35,824 bases of DNA from a virus: positions 1 through 35,824 of the IMG/VR virus record IMGVR_UViG_3300033149_001302, one strand, 5' to 3'. A program made the position numbers and the translations under genes. Position 1 is the stretch's first letter, and every line of letters starts with the position of its first letter. This document shows, piece by piece, positions 7,717-15,819 of the stretch. The notes beneath the pieces are model-generated. The model searched no databases. It was given only the letters and a program-made list of their open reading frames with translations, and was not told the origin of the DNA.

Positions 7717-7755
7717 GACGCCGATCCACGCTGGACGTGGACGGCGTCTTTTTTT
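7717..7755 (+). terminator. Intrinsic terminator after the packaging/head-assembly block
   Basis: GACGCCG (7717-7723) pairs with CGGCGTC (7742-7748), and TCCACG (7725-7730) pairs with CGTGGA (7736-7741) around loop CTGGA, with one bulged A. Seven T residues (7749-7755) follow at once. A smaller hairpin CTCGG/CCGAG (7696-7709) precedes it. This is a textbook rho-independent terminator just before the scaffold and capsid genes. Confidence 0.92.
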
Positions 7756-7793
7756 GTTTCCGCCGTGCTGTACGGCAAAGACTTGGAGGAACA

Positions 7794-8570
7794 ATGGCAG
7801 ATCAGGATGTGCAGAACGCACAGGAACCGGAGGATGTCTCCGCAAGCTCCGATTCGTCGGTTGTCGACGATGGAGCGGTAGATCAAGGACGGGGAGAGGA
7901 CATCAGGACCGAGGCTGCAAACAACGACAAAGAAGAACTGGTCCGGGAGAAAATCAAGCAGCGGAAGCGGGCGCAAGCAGCCGAGAAGAAGATGGCGGAG
8001 CTGGAAGCCGAACTGCGGAAAATCCGAGAGAAGGACATGTCGGAGAAAGAACGCGCAGAAGCCAAGGCGAAAGAGCTTGAGATGGAACTCGCGAAAGAGC
8101 GACAGGAACGAATGCACCTTACGCGGGTTACCATCGCTCAAGGGCATGGTGTGGAGTCCGACTATACCGACTACATCGCTTCGGAACTCAAGAATGCATC
8201 CGAGGCACAGGGTGAGGACTTCGACACCGAGAAATGGTTTGAGGATCTCAAGAAAACCAAGCCCGCGTTTTTCGGCAGCGTCAAGACCTCCGCCCCGGCA
8301 TCCGGCGAGGGGGGTGCGACAAGCGGAATCGGCAAAAAGGGAACGAAGGATCAGCAGATTGCCGACATGGAGGCGGAGATCACCGCTCTCATGAAAGCTT
8401 CCGCAATGGGTGGGCGGCGCAGCCCCCAGGTAGAAAATCAACTGTTCAACCTGCGTCGAAAAATAAACCTGCTCAAGAAGGGGGACGAGAAGTTTTTGCT
8501 TGGGCAGAATGCGTTCGTCCAACCGTTGGACGTCGCGAATCCAAATCCAGGAGGGAATGGAGTAACCTAG
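7794..8570 (+). CDS. Capsid scaffolding protein
   Basis: 258 residues from ATG 7794, preceded by TTGGAGGAACA. The open frame begins slightly earlier but inside the terminator. The N-terminus is acidic and disordered (about 1-45). A long Glu/Lys/Ala-rich coiled coil follows (about 45-110: EKKMAELEAELRKIREKD and onward). A Gly/Ser linker and a basic C-terminal helix (LFNLRRKINLLKKGD) complete the usual scaffold layout, in which the helical rod guides coat assembly and the basic end contacts coat. It sits immediately before the major capsid gene. Confidence 0.8.
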   Translation: MADQDVQNAQEPEDVSASSDSSVVDDGAVDQGRGEDIRTEAANNDKEELVREKIKQRKRAQAAEKKMAELEAELRKIREKDMSEKERAEAKAKELEMELAKERQERMHLTRVTIAQGHGVESDYTDYIASELKNASEAQGEDFDTEKWFEDLKKTKPAFFGSVKTSAPASGEGGATSGIGKKGTKDQQIADMEAEITALMKASAMGGRRSPQVENQLFNLRRKINLLKKGDEKFLLGQNAFVQPLDVANPNPGGNGVT

Positions 8571-8571
8571 A

Positions 8572-9711
8572 ATGGCACAGACTAACGTTTTCGCAAACAT
8601 CGCCAGCTCAAACATGGTGGCAGTCCCTGAGGATATCAGCGACGAGATCGCGCATCTTCAGGGAGGGGAAACTCCCCTGCTGACCAAGGTCGGGCTGAAC
8701 TCATTGCTCAAGCCGTGTACCAACACGACTCACAAGTACCTGGAGATCATGGAGCGGGCCAAGCGGTCGACCCTGAACGGGGCCGTCAACCAGGCTGCGA
8801 CCACCGTCGTGATCAGCGATGCGATCTTCGAGGCCGGCGAGCTGGTGGTGGTGGACGAGGAAGTGATCGCGCTGGGAAGCACCAGCGACAATTTGACCTT
8901 CACCTCCTGCACCCGGTCGAAGGGAGCCGGGGCCGATCACGCTCTGTCTGATGGAGCGCCGGTGATCGGTCTGGGCGAGCCGGCCGCACAGGGAGCGGCT
9001 TCCGGGTCCACCTCGGACCATGTGATCTACCCGGACACCATCACCAACTACACCCACATCTTCAGCAAGGACATCGTGGTCAGCGGAACCGCCAACGCCC
9101 TGAATCGGTACGGCAGGGCCGGAACCGAATTCGATTACGTCGCCCAGCGACAGCTCGTGATGCTTAAGAAGGAGATGGAGCACAACTTGCTATGGGGCTA
9201 CGACGTGGCTCCGTCCGGGACGACCACCGCCGGTCAGGCGAACGGGATCTACGAGCGGATCTCCAGCTACGCAACCGACCTCGGCGACTCGGCTGCGGAC
9301 ATGGGCCACTGCCGAACTGCGGTGCGGAACATCGTGGACTGGGACGGGAGACCTGATACGGCTGTCTGCTCCCTGTACATGAAGGACGTGATCGACTCCT
9401 ACGGTGTCGCGCACGTCACGCACATCACCGATCCCAGCGATCCGGTCGTGCAGATGTACGGCAACAGCGTGACCCGGTTGTTCGTTGGTGGTCAGCAGCT
9501 CGACGTCCTGCCCATGAGCAACGTTTCCGGGCAGATGTTCTTCCTGTCAACTGCCAACATCGGCTGCGGCCCGCTGGTCGGTCGTCAGTTCCAGCTCATC
9601 CCCATCGCCAAGGACGGCGACCGGACCAAGGCTTTGGCCTTGGGTGAGTACACGTTCGAGGTTCCTGCTCCGAGGCGGCATTACGTGCTGACCTCCGTGG
9701 CCGCGAGCTAA
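8572..9711 (+). CDS. Major capsid protein (DUF5309/SU10-like)
   Basis: 379 residues, beginning one base after the scaffold stop, with GGAGGGAATGGAG upstream. The segment YTHIFSKDIVVSGTANALNRYGRAGTEFDYV...LKKEMEHNLLWG resembles DUF5309 (SU10-type, HK97-fold) major capsid proteins, and the C-terminal part (MYGNSVTRLFVGGQQLDVLPM...) fits the same family. Residues about 67-140 look like an inserted beta domain (ATTVVISDAIFEAGELV...VIALGSTSDNLTFTSCTR...HALSDGAPV). A related-looking block occurs in the tail protein at 20176. Scaffold, MCP and decoration order supports the call. Confidence 0.78.
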   Translation: MAQTNVFANIASSNMVAVPEDISDEIAHLQGGETPLLTKVGLNSLLKPCTNTTHKYLEIMERAKRSTLNGAVNQAATTVVISDAIFEAGELVVVDEEVIALGSTSDNLTFTSCTRSKGAGADHALSDGAPVIGLGEPAAQGAASGSTSDHVIYPDTITNYTHIFSKDIVVSGTANALNRYGRAGTEFDYVAQRQLVMLKKEMEHNLLWGYDVAPSGTTTAGQANGIYERISSYATDLGDSAADMGHCRTAVRNIVDWDGRPDTAVCSLYMKDVIDSYGVAHVTHITDPSDPVVQMYGNSVTRLFVGGQQLDVLPMSNVSGQMFFLSTANIGCGPLVGRQFQLIPIAKDGDRTKALALGEYTFEVPAPRRHYVLTSVAAS

Positions 9712-9723
9712 GGGAGGTGGATC

Positions 9724-10326
9724 ATGGCACACATTCCTAGAGGAGCAAGCGGACAGGAAGGCTGGGCGGGCTTCACCGAGGCTACGCCTCTTTCACATCT
9801 AATTTTCGACCGGCCGATCAAAACCATTCCCCTCCTGGCGGGCGGACACATGGCGGTTGCATCCCTCGTCTCGATGGGCGCCGGGACGCCGGCCGTCGCG
9901 GAAATCAACACGTCCGAGATGGGCGGGTTCACCACCGACGGAAACAACGATTCGGTCGCGATTCTTTGGGTGCTCCCGGTGGACATCGACCTGGCAAAGG
10001 ACATCGACCTGCGCGGTCTGTGGAGCAACAGCGAATCAGCAGGGACCGGAACCGGGCTCTTGAAGTTCAAGTACAAGAGCTTCACCGCCGGGACCACGGC
10101 CGTTGCCGTTCCCGCGACCGCGTGCGACACCGACGCGAGCGCGCAGACCGACCTCGGGGCGAACATCGCTCTGTGGTCCGGCTGGAGCACCATCAGCGGC
10201 GGGACGATCAGCACGACTCCGGGTGATGATTACCTCGGGATCAAGGGCTACGTTACGCTCGACACCATCGCGGATATGACGGTGTACGCGTATCAGATCA
10301 GGTACTACAGGAAGTATCTGAACTAG
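9724..10326 (+). CDS. Virion structural protein, decoration-like (200 aa)
   Basis: ATG 9724 follows GGGAGGTGGATC. The protein is Gly/Thr/Ala-rich and predicted mostly beta: an N-terminal stretch (GGHMAVASLVSMG), a middle with alternating strands (VAILWVLPVDIDLAKDIDLRGLWS) and a C-terminus YQIRYYRKYLN. Placement directly after the major capsid gene and before a strong hairpin suggests a capsid-decorating or minor capsid component. No family recognised with certainty. Confidence 0.5.
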   Translation: MAHIPRGASGQEGWAGFTEATPLSHLIFDRPIKTIPLLAGGHMAVASLVSMGAGTPAVAEINTSEMGGFTTDGNNDSVAILWVLPVDIDLAKDIDLRGLWSNSESAGTGTGLLKFKYKSFTAGTTAVAVPATACDTDASAQTDLGANIALWSGWSTISGGTISTTPGDDYLGIKGYVTLDTIADMTVYAYQIRYYRKYLN

Positions 10327-10338
10327 GAGACAACCAAC

Positions 10339-10365
10339 GGGAGGGGGACTTCGCGTCCCCCTCCC
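10339..10365 (+). terminator. Long perfect hairpin after the capsid genes
   Basis: GGGAGGGGGAC (10339-10349) pairs perfectly with GTCCCCCTCCC (10355-10365) around TTCGC: eleven base pairs in a 58-bp gap. No U-run follows (ATAGCTTTATGG), so it may act as a partial terminator, an mRNA 3'-end stabiliser for the abundant capsid message, or both. Confidence 0.7.
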
Positions 10366-10384
10366 ATAGCTTTATGGAGGATTC

Positions 10385-10912
10385 ATGCCGCCTGAAAAAG
10401 GAATGAGGTTCTGGTTACCGTCCACGGTGAACGTTCCCGGATTCCCCCCGTATCGATCTGAAGATCCCTGGGAGGGAGTGAAGAAGACCGGGATGGCAAG
10501 CGCTACGTCGAAGGTCACTTTCATGAACTGCCCCGACGAGGGTTCGGCTCCGCTGGTGATTCATGGAGAGAAGTGGATCGACAACGGGGACATCATCCGG
10601 CATCTGCTGTTCAAGAGCAAAAACGGATTACTTCGCTTTGATCCTCAGGAAGCCGTTGACAAGGGCTACATCTCATTCGAGGAGATGAGCGAAAAGGGAT
10701 TCAAGGTCGTCAAGCCTGCGGAGCCGGTGGAGATCAAGCCCGCGAAGAAGCCTTCGAAGAAAAAGAGCGGCATCGACCTGAACACCATGACCAAGGACGA
10801 GCTGGTCAAGTTCGCCGGCAAGAAAAAGCTGGTGGTCGATGTAACGCTGAACAAACCCGAGCTGCTGAAGGAAGTCAAAGCAGCCATGAAGGAGCAGGAG
10901 AATGAGGAATAA
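10385..10912 (+). CDS. Structural-region protein with C-terminal SAP/HeH-like domain (175 aa)
   Basis: ATG 10385 follows TTTATGGAGGATTC. Residues 1-110 are a hypothetical domain (RFWLPSTVNVPGFPPYRSEDPWEG...VTFMNCPDEG). After a Lys/Pro-rich linker (EIKPAKKPSKKKSG), the C-terminus LNTMTKDELVKFAGKKKLVVDVTLNKPELLKEVKAAM is a helix-extension-helix of SAP/HeH type, a small nucleic-acid-binding module seen in capsid-region phage proteins. It overlaps the next gene by 11 nt. Role unknown; DNA contact inside the head is an inference. Confidence 0.6.
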   Translation: MPPEKGMRFWLPSTVNVPGFPPYRSEDPWEGVKKTGMASATSKVTFMNCPDEGSAPLVIHGEKWIDNGDIIRHLLFKSKNGLLRFDPQEAVDKGYISFEEMSEKGFKVVKPAEPVEIKPAKKPSKKKSGIDLNTMTKDELVKFAGKKKLVVDVTLNKPELLKEVKAAMKEQENEE

Positions 10913-11483
10913 ACCTTTTGTCCTGGGCATTGTCCTGGGAATCCTGTGTGTGTTCCTGATCGGCGCGGTGATCGAGGGAGTGGACAGCGTGAGCAACGCC
11001 CCGAAAGCGTTTCAGGTGTTCGTTGACGACTCGGCGTTCGGCGTCGCCTCGGATCGCCCGACGCCTTTCGCGGCCCTGCTCGACGATACCTCGTCCGATA
11101 CCGTGGACGAGGGGGACATCGGTGTTGTCCGCATGTCGTCCAGCCGCGTTCTGAAGGTGGTGACCACTGATGCCGCCGGTACGGTGATCGGAAGTGCAAA
11201 GGCCGACGATGACCAGACGGATAACTGCACGGCTTTGACCACATCGTCTCAGCAATACACGCTACCGGACGCGGGGGATGAGTACATCATCTCGGTGACC
11301 GGGAACACGGCAAGCGTTCTTTGTGGATCGAATCCCACTGCGACTACCTCGGCCAACGGGCATTTTATCAAGATCCCCGACGGTGCGGCTGTACGGCTGA
11401 CTCTGGATTCCACGAAGTGCGCGTTCATCGCGGGCACGGCCACCGGGGAGATTTGTTTCGTGCACCTGAACGATTCGCTGTAA
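10902..11483 (+). CDS. Membrane-anchored or exported structural-region protein (193 aa)
   Basis: ATG 10902 overlaps the upstream gene and has AAGGAGCAGGAGA before it. The N-terminus (RNKPFVLGIVLGILCVFLIGAVI) is a clear signal/anchor. The rest is small-residue and Thr/Ser-rich beta sequence (TALTTSSQQYTLPDAGDEYIISVTG) with a few Cys. Many virion beta proteins look similar, but an N-terminal export signal is unexpected. It is the first of three consecutive genes with such an N-terminus. No family recognised. Confidence 0.5.
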   Translation: MRNKPFVLGIVLGILCVFLIGAVIEGVDSVSNAPKAFQVFVDDSAFGVASDRPTPFAALLDDTSSDTVDEGDIGVVRMSSSRVLKVVTTDAAGTVIGSAKADDDQTDNCTALTTSSQQYTLPDAGDEYIISVTGNTASVLCGSNPTATTSANGHFIKIPDGAAVRLTLDSTKCAFIAGTATGEICFVHLNDSL

Positions 11484-11492
11484 GGAGCCGCC

Positions 11493-13493
11493 ATGAAGCG
11501 GCTCTTGATCGCTTTGTGCCTCTTGCTGGTTCCCGCCGGGCTTCTGGCCGGAAGCGGGTGGTACTTCGAAAGCGGGTATGTGCGTGGGTATCACATGGAT
11601 TCGTCCGGCGTGATAGACCCCAACTACCCGGGTACGCCTACCGCGTGCTGGGACTTCGATTCAGCGGTCGGCGGGACGTACACGGACGACTGTGCGGCGA
11701 CGTACTCGATGACCGTGAACGGGTCGCCGAGCAAAGTGGATGACGCTACCTGGCCGAGTGGGTTGTCCGGCTCCCAGGGCAGCGCGTGGGAGATCGACGG
11801 TGCAGCGGATTATCTGTCGAGAGCGGACGACGGCACCTTCGATCCAGGAGGTGATTTCTCGGTTCAGTTCGTCATAACTCCGGAGCTGTCATCTGCATCA
11901 ATGCCCTTCGGGAAATGGATAGCCGGGACGAATCAACGCGGCTGGGTGATATACTTGGCGGCGAATGGGACTATCTCTCTGTATTTATCCGACAACGGGA
12001 CCGGCGGTGCTGGACATCAGAGTTATGTTTCTAAGGCTACCGCCTGCTCTGCATACCGTCCAGCATTCATCACCGCCACCTACGATTACATTTCAGACGG
12101 CAATTCCGTTGCTACATTGTACGTAGACAATTTGTCTACGGCAACGAATTCGTCAATGGACGGACCCGTGTTTAACTCGTCGGCCGATTTCAGAATCGGT
12201 GCCGATGGTGCGGCTGGTAATAAATACAAGGGCGATGTTCATCAGTTCACCTACTACGACGGCATAGTCATCACCGAGGCCCAGCACGACGAGATGTTTG
12301 CCCGGTGGCAGGGGCGGTCTTCCACGGCTGGGGATACCGTGAGGGTGACGGTGTCGTCCGCTTCTCCGCCCGCTATTCCCATGGCGTACCCGTCCAGCGG
12401 CACGCAGCCATTCCTCGTGGACCAACCGGCGAACAGCGGATATGTCGGTAGCCCGGCGAGCGGAAGCGGGGGGATCTACTCGGCGGGGGCGATCACTAAT
12501 CTGGTGCAGCGGGCCAGCTTTGAGACGTGGGCCGGGGCGGGGGATGCGACGGGGTGGGTTGAAACAAAAACGAATGGCAATGGGTCGGCTGCAATCACAG
12601 AAGAAAACACCATCGTTGCTCATGGGGGATCGTCGGTAAAGATGGTGCTGACGGGGACTACAAGTATCGCTAAAATACACTCCAGTTTCTGTGTTATCGG
12701 AGGTGCTGGATCAAGCGATGTGTATTTATCAATTTACGAAAAAAAATCGGGTGGAATCACTGCAACCGATATTATCGTTACCGAATATGATGCAGCGAAT
12801 TGCACATCATATTTGCAAGACACGACTGTTCTTAGCGCCCAAGATGTTACAACGTCGTGGGCCGAATACGGGGGACTAATGGCATCTGGGTCGTGGCACG
12901 CTAGCACATCATCATATAAAATCGTGATTCGTGAGCAGTGTAATGGTGGTTGTACCACATATATAGACGCCGTCCAGGCCCGCGTCGCCTCCACCCCAAC
13001 CGACGCCTTCTGCGGTTGCGACACCGATGCAAGCTGTGTCTGCAACCTAGTCGATATTACCGACGACAACCCCCCGACCGGGATGACTGGTGGCAGTTGG
13101 ACGTTTGAGGCCACGGTGAGATCCCCGATTGACGGAGCGGAGGCCACGCCCGTTAGGCAGATCATGTATGTTCCCGCCACGTCTGGGAACAACAACAAGA
13201 TCTCTTTGTCCTGGGCGTCGGACGTGCTCACCTGTAGCGTCTGGGATTCGAGCGGGACGGAGAAGTCAAGCACGGTCGCGGCCGCCGGAAATGCCGACAC
13301 CGACTACGCGGTCAAGTGCAGCAAATCCAGCGCGGGGGTGGTCACGGCGTGTTGGGCTGGATCGTGTGATGCTACTCCGGCGACCGGGGCGACGACTGCG
13401 GGGATCGGGTCTGAGATGGTGCTGGGTTCTGACGGCTCGACTGGTGGCGACGTGTGGGTAAATGACCCGGTGATTTACAGGAGGGTGAGATGA
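11493..13493 (+). CDS. LamG/CBM-like multidomain protein with signal peptide (666 aa)
   Basis: ATG 11493 with AAGGAGCCGCC upstream. MKRLLIALCLLLVPAGLLAGS is a Sec-type signal peptide. Residues about 50-270 resemble a concanavalin-like LamG jellyroll (AWEIDGAADYLSRADDGTF, FSVQFVITPEL, RGWVIYLAANGTISLYLSD, FITATYDY...ATLYVDN). Residues about 335-495 resemble a CBM_4_9-type fold (NLVQRASFETWAGAGDATGWVE...). Residues about 500-666 hold a Cys-bearing link (FCGCDTDASCVCNL) and a second LamG-like domain. Such domains bind glycans, so a receptor-binding or capsid-surface adhesin is plausible. The signal peptide in a virion gene cluster is odd. Confidence 0.65.
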   Translation: MKRLLIALCLLLVPAGLLAGSGWYFESGYVRGYHMDSSGVIDPNYPGTPTACWDFDSAVGGTYTDDCAATYSMTVNGSPSKVDDATWPSGLSGSQGSAWEIDGAADYLSRADDGTFDPGGDFSVQFVITPELSSASMPFGKWIAGTNQRGWVIYLAANGTISLYLSDNGTGGAGHQSYVSKATACSAYRPAFITATYDYISDGNSVATLYVDNLSTATNSSMDGPVFNSSADFRIGADGAAGNKYKGDVHQFTYYDGIVITEAQHDEMFARWQGRSSTAGDTVRVTVSSASPPAIPMAYPSSGTQPFLVDQPANSGYVGSPASGSGGIYSAGAITNLVQRASFETWAGAGDATGWVETKTNGNGSAAITEENTIVAHGGSSVKMVLTGTTSIAKIHSSFCVIGGAGSSDVYLSIYEKKSGGITATDIIVTEYDAANCTSYLQDTTVLSAQDVTTSWAEYGGLMASGSWHASTSSYKIVIREQCNGGCTTYIDAVQARVASTPTDAFCGCDTDASCVCNLVDITDDNPPTGMTGGSWTFEATVRSPIDGAEATPVRQIMYVPATSGNNNKISLSWASDVLTCSVWDSSGTEKSSTVAAAGNADTDYAVKCSKSSAGVVTACWAGSCDATPATGATTAGIGSEMVLGSDGSTGGDVWVNDPVIYRRVR

Positions 13494-14047
13494 AGAAGTT
13501 ACTCGCCGCAACCGCTCTCATCGGTGCCTTGGTGGGAGGGGCGGTGTTGCTCAACGGAGGAGAGGGTGAGTTGCTGACCGCGATCCCCGTCAAGGATGTC
13601 AAGGTCAAGATCCTGACCGGAGATTGCCCGTCTGAAAAATCCAAGGACTGCCCCGCCGGTATGATGCAGAGGAAAGACGTTTGCATCTGCTACACGGACA
13701 AGAAGACGGTGGACAACGAGGTGAAGCCCGACCTGATCGCGGCCAAGGATCGAATCAGGCTAGTCCTTTGCTGCAACCAGATCGATCCCGAGACGAAGGA
13801 GAAACATCACGTCGTCACCCGGTCAAAGGGCACCGGGCCGATCCCCATCGGATGCCAGGTACTCAAGAGCAATCTGGTGGCAGACCTTTCCACGCACAAT
13901 GTCTGGACGGAGATCGACGATGCGGCCAAGGCTGCTTGCTGCAAGGACTGTCCGGGCAACTGCTGGATCAAACCCGGAGAGCACGGGCAGTGTCCGTATT
14001 GTCTGTGTGACGGAAGTTGCGGCAAATATTGCCCGGAGGAAGAGTGA
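13490..14047 (+). CDS. Cys-rich protein with signal-peptide-like N-terminus (185 aa)
   Basis: ATG 13490 overlaps the upstream stop (ATGA), with AGGAGGGTGAG as RBS. MKKLLAATALIGALVGGAVLLNGG is a signal peptide or anchor. The mature part has 16 Cys, clustered in DCPSEKSKDC, VCICYT, LCCNQ, CCKDCPGNC and a terminal run (CPYCLCDGSCGKYCPEEE). This suggests disulfide knots in the periplasm or metal-binding knuckles. No family recognised. It overlaps the next small gene by one base (TGATG). Confidence 0.55.
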   Translation: MKKLLAATALIGALVGGAVLLNGGEGELLTAIPVKDVKVKILTGDCPSEKSKDCPAGMMQRKDVCICYTDKKTVDNEVKPDLIAAKDRIRLVLCCNQIDPETKEKHHVVTRSKGTGPIPIGCQVLKSNLVADLSTHNVWTEIDDAAKAACCKDCPGNCWIKPGEHGQCPYCLCDGSCGKYCPEEE

Positions 14048-14169
14048 TGCCAGTAAAAAAAGTAAGTGGCGGCTGGAGTTTCGGCGGCGGGGTTTTCAAA
14101 TCGAAGGCTGATGCTGAAAGATCTTACCGCGCATACCTAGCACGAAAAAAGAAGAAGAAGCGCAAGTGA
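14047..14169 (+). CDS. Small basic protein (40 aa)
   Basis: ATG 14047 shares one base with the previous TGA and has GGAGGAAGAG upstream, a strong RBS. The product MPVKKVSGGWSFGGGVFKSKA continues with a Tyr/Ala helix and ends in a run of Lys/Arg (RKKKKKRK). Small proteins of this shape occur in phage structural regions, but I do not know the role. Confidence 0.55.
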   Translation: MPVKKVSGGWSFGGGVFKSKADAERSYRAYLARKKKKKRK

Positions 14170-14181
14170 TCGGAGGCTGAC

Positions 14182-14424
14182 ATGCCCAATGGAGACACCA
14201 ACCCCAACATCGTGAGTCTCGGCAGAGTTTTTACCGAGATCAGAGATCTGCGCAAAGAGAACAAGATCGAGCACAAGACGATCTCTCAGACGCTGAGCAA
14301 GCACAGCATTCAACTGGCGTGTCTCGAAACCAAGTGGGCAACCTTCTGGAGGGTCACTAAGTACGCCGCCCCGATTGTCGGTGCGGCCATCGGCGCCGGA
14401 ATCGCCTTGAGGTCCCTGCTATGA
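14182..14424 (+). CDS. XhlA/holin-like membrane protein (80 aa)
   Basis: ATG 14182 after CGGAGGCTGAC. Residues about 14-50 form an amphipathic or coiled-coil helix (FTEIRDLRKENKIEHKTISQ), followed by a C-terminal transmembrane helix (YAAPIVGAAIGAGIALRSLL). This helix-plus-single-TM layout resembles XhlA-type haemolysin/holin accessory proteins. It lies away from the lysis genes at 24.3 kb, so a structural membrane role is possible. It overlaps the next gene by ATGA. Confidence 0.5.
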   Translation: MPNGDTNPNIVSLGRVFTEIRDLRKENKIEHKTISQTLSKHSIQLACLETKWATFWRVTKYAAPIVGAAIGAGIALRSLL

Positions 14425-15344
14425 GTTACGCGACGAGAGGTTTGCAGCAAGTTGTGATGTACGGGGGAAGCTCCGAGCGGCTCACGTACACGGTGACAGA
14501 CGACTACGGTAGGCAGCAAGAGCCGGACGCCGCACCGAAGATCACGATTTACGACACGAGCGGCGATGCTCTGGTATCTGCAACCAATATGTCCGCCAAC
14601 AGCTCCACAACCGAGGGCTTCCTGGCCTACGACGCGCAGACGGCGGAATTTACCGTGGGGCAGACCCTTACCGGGGGAACATCGGGAGCTACGGCCCTGA
14701 TAGTCGGGCAGGTGAAATCCGGGGCTACCGGGGTCTTGCAGCTCGCGGACATCAACGGGACCTTCCAGGACGACGAGACAATCACCGACGGCTTGAACGG
14801 AAGCGCGACGGCAAACGGAACACTGTACCAATCCGAGTATTACTACGACCTGGACGCGAGTTCCTCAACGAACTACAGCGTTGCCAAGAACTACCCGGCG
14901 AAAGTAACCTACGATCTCTCGTCCCGAGGATACACGCGATGGCTATACTTTGACGTTGCTTTCTCTCCGGCCACGGCACCGTGGGTCACTCACTCGGACG
15001 TGATTCGTGAGTATCCCTACCTGATAGGGGCTGCGCCGGAGGAGTGGGGAGACTGGACACCGGCGATCACCAAGGCCCACCGAAAGCTGGTGAACAAGAT
15101 CCATTCACTGGGAGATCAAGCAGCGTTCTACATCAAGCGCGATCAGGAGATGTGGGGGATCGAGATGGCGTTTACCCGGCAGGTGATCGCCGAGGCGATG
15201 GGGGAGGACCAGGAGAAGATCGATTACTGGGCGAGCGAGGCCACGGAGGCCTGGGCGGCGCGAGGTGAGTTCACCTATGACCGCGACGACGACCAGGAGA
15301 TCGACGAGGACGTAAGGGTTTTGAGTTCGAGGTTTACGAGATGA
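14421..15344 (+). CDS. Neck/connector-region structural protein (307 aa)
   Basis: ATG 14421 overlaps the previous stop. The N-terminal half is beta-rich and contains EFTVGQTLTGGTSGATALIVGQ followed by VLQLADINGTFQDDETITDG, a 'GxTSGATA...GTFQxxETI' beta module known from phage structural proteins. The C-terminal half is helical (VIREYPYLIGAAPEEWGDWTPAITKAHRKLVNKIHSLG...), resembling head-tail connector proteins. The C-terminal end is acidic, then SSRFTR. Its last codons lie in a 14-bp tandem duplication (15329-15356). Confidence 0.5.
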   Translation: MSYATRGLQQVVMYGGSSERLTYTVTDDYGRQQEPDAAPKITIYDTSGDALVSATNMSANSSTTEGFLAYDAQTAEFTVGQTLTGGTSGATALIVGQVKSGATGVLQLADINGTFQDDETITDGLNGSATANGTLYQSEYYYDLDASSSTNYSVAKNYPAKVTYDLSSRGYTRWLYFDVAFSPATAPWVTHSDVIREYPYLIGAAPEEWGDWTPAITKAHRKLVNKIHSLGDQAAFYIKRDQEMWGIEMAFTRQVIAEAMGEDQEKIDYWASEATEAWAARGEFTYDRDDDQEIDEDVRVLSSRFTR

Positions 15345-15356
15345 GGTTTACGAGAT
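15329..15356. repeat. 14-bp perfect tandem duplication at a gene boundary
   Basis: GAGGTTTACGAGAT occurs at 15329-15342 and again at 15343-15356. The upstream stop codon (TGA 15342-15344) forms at the junction, and the second copy supplies the upstream sequence of the next gene at 15358. Confidence 0.9.
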
Positions 15357-15357
15357 A

Positions 15358-15807
15358 ATGGCGACCACTCTTGAAGCGATCCGCACCGCGTTGGAAAACA
15401 CAATCAAGGGGATTTCTCTCACCAACTCGATGCCGGGCCAGAGATCGTTTGCCAAGATCCCGCCGAAATACAACTGGGACGATACACCGGACAAACACAA
15501 AGATCGCGGCTTCCGGGTAGGATTCATCAAGGAGGGCCCGGCAACGGTTTTCGGCAGAACGAATTCAACCCACTATGCTGGAACCGTGTCGATCATGCTG
15601 CGACACAAGAGACTACCGAACGAGGAAAGGTGCATCGACCGCATGAACACGGACCTGGGCCAGCTCCGGGAGGAGTTGGAAGACAAGGCCAACTTTCCGA
15701 GCGGGGTTAGCCTCGTCCGGTTGAATAACTGGGAAATATCCGAGGACGATGATTATTGGGAGACGGAGTTTGAATTTCGCATGGTCTACGAGAGGGCGCT
15801 GCCCTAG
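15358..15807 (+). CDS. Tail-terminator/neck-like protein (149 aa)
   Basis: ATG 15358. The fold pattern of an N-terminal helix (TLEAIRTALENTIKGI), then strands (GFRVGFIKEG, YAGTVSIMLRH), a helix with conserved acids (CIDRMNTDLGQLREELEDK) and a final strand pair (ETEFEFRMVYERA) matches tail terminator/minor tail proteins that cap the tail tube. It stands directly upstream of the tail-tube candidate, as in lambda-like gene order. The RBS is weak (GAGGTTTACGAGATA). Confidence 0.55.
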   Translation: MATTLEAIRTALENTIKGISLTNSMPGQRSFAKIPPKYNWDDTPDKHKDRGFRVGFIKEGPATVFGRTNSTHYAGTVSIMLRHKRLPNEERCIDRMNTDLGQLREELEDKANFPSGVSLVRLNNWEISEDDDYWETEFEFRMVYERALP

Positions 15808-15819
15808 GAGGTTTTTGAA

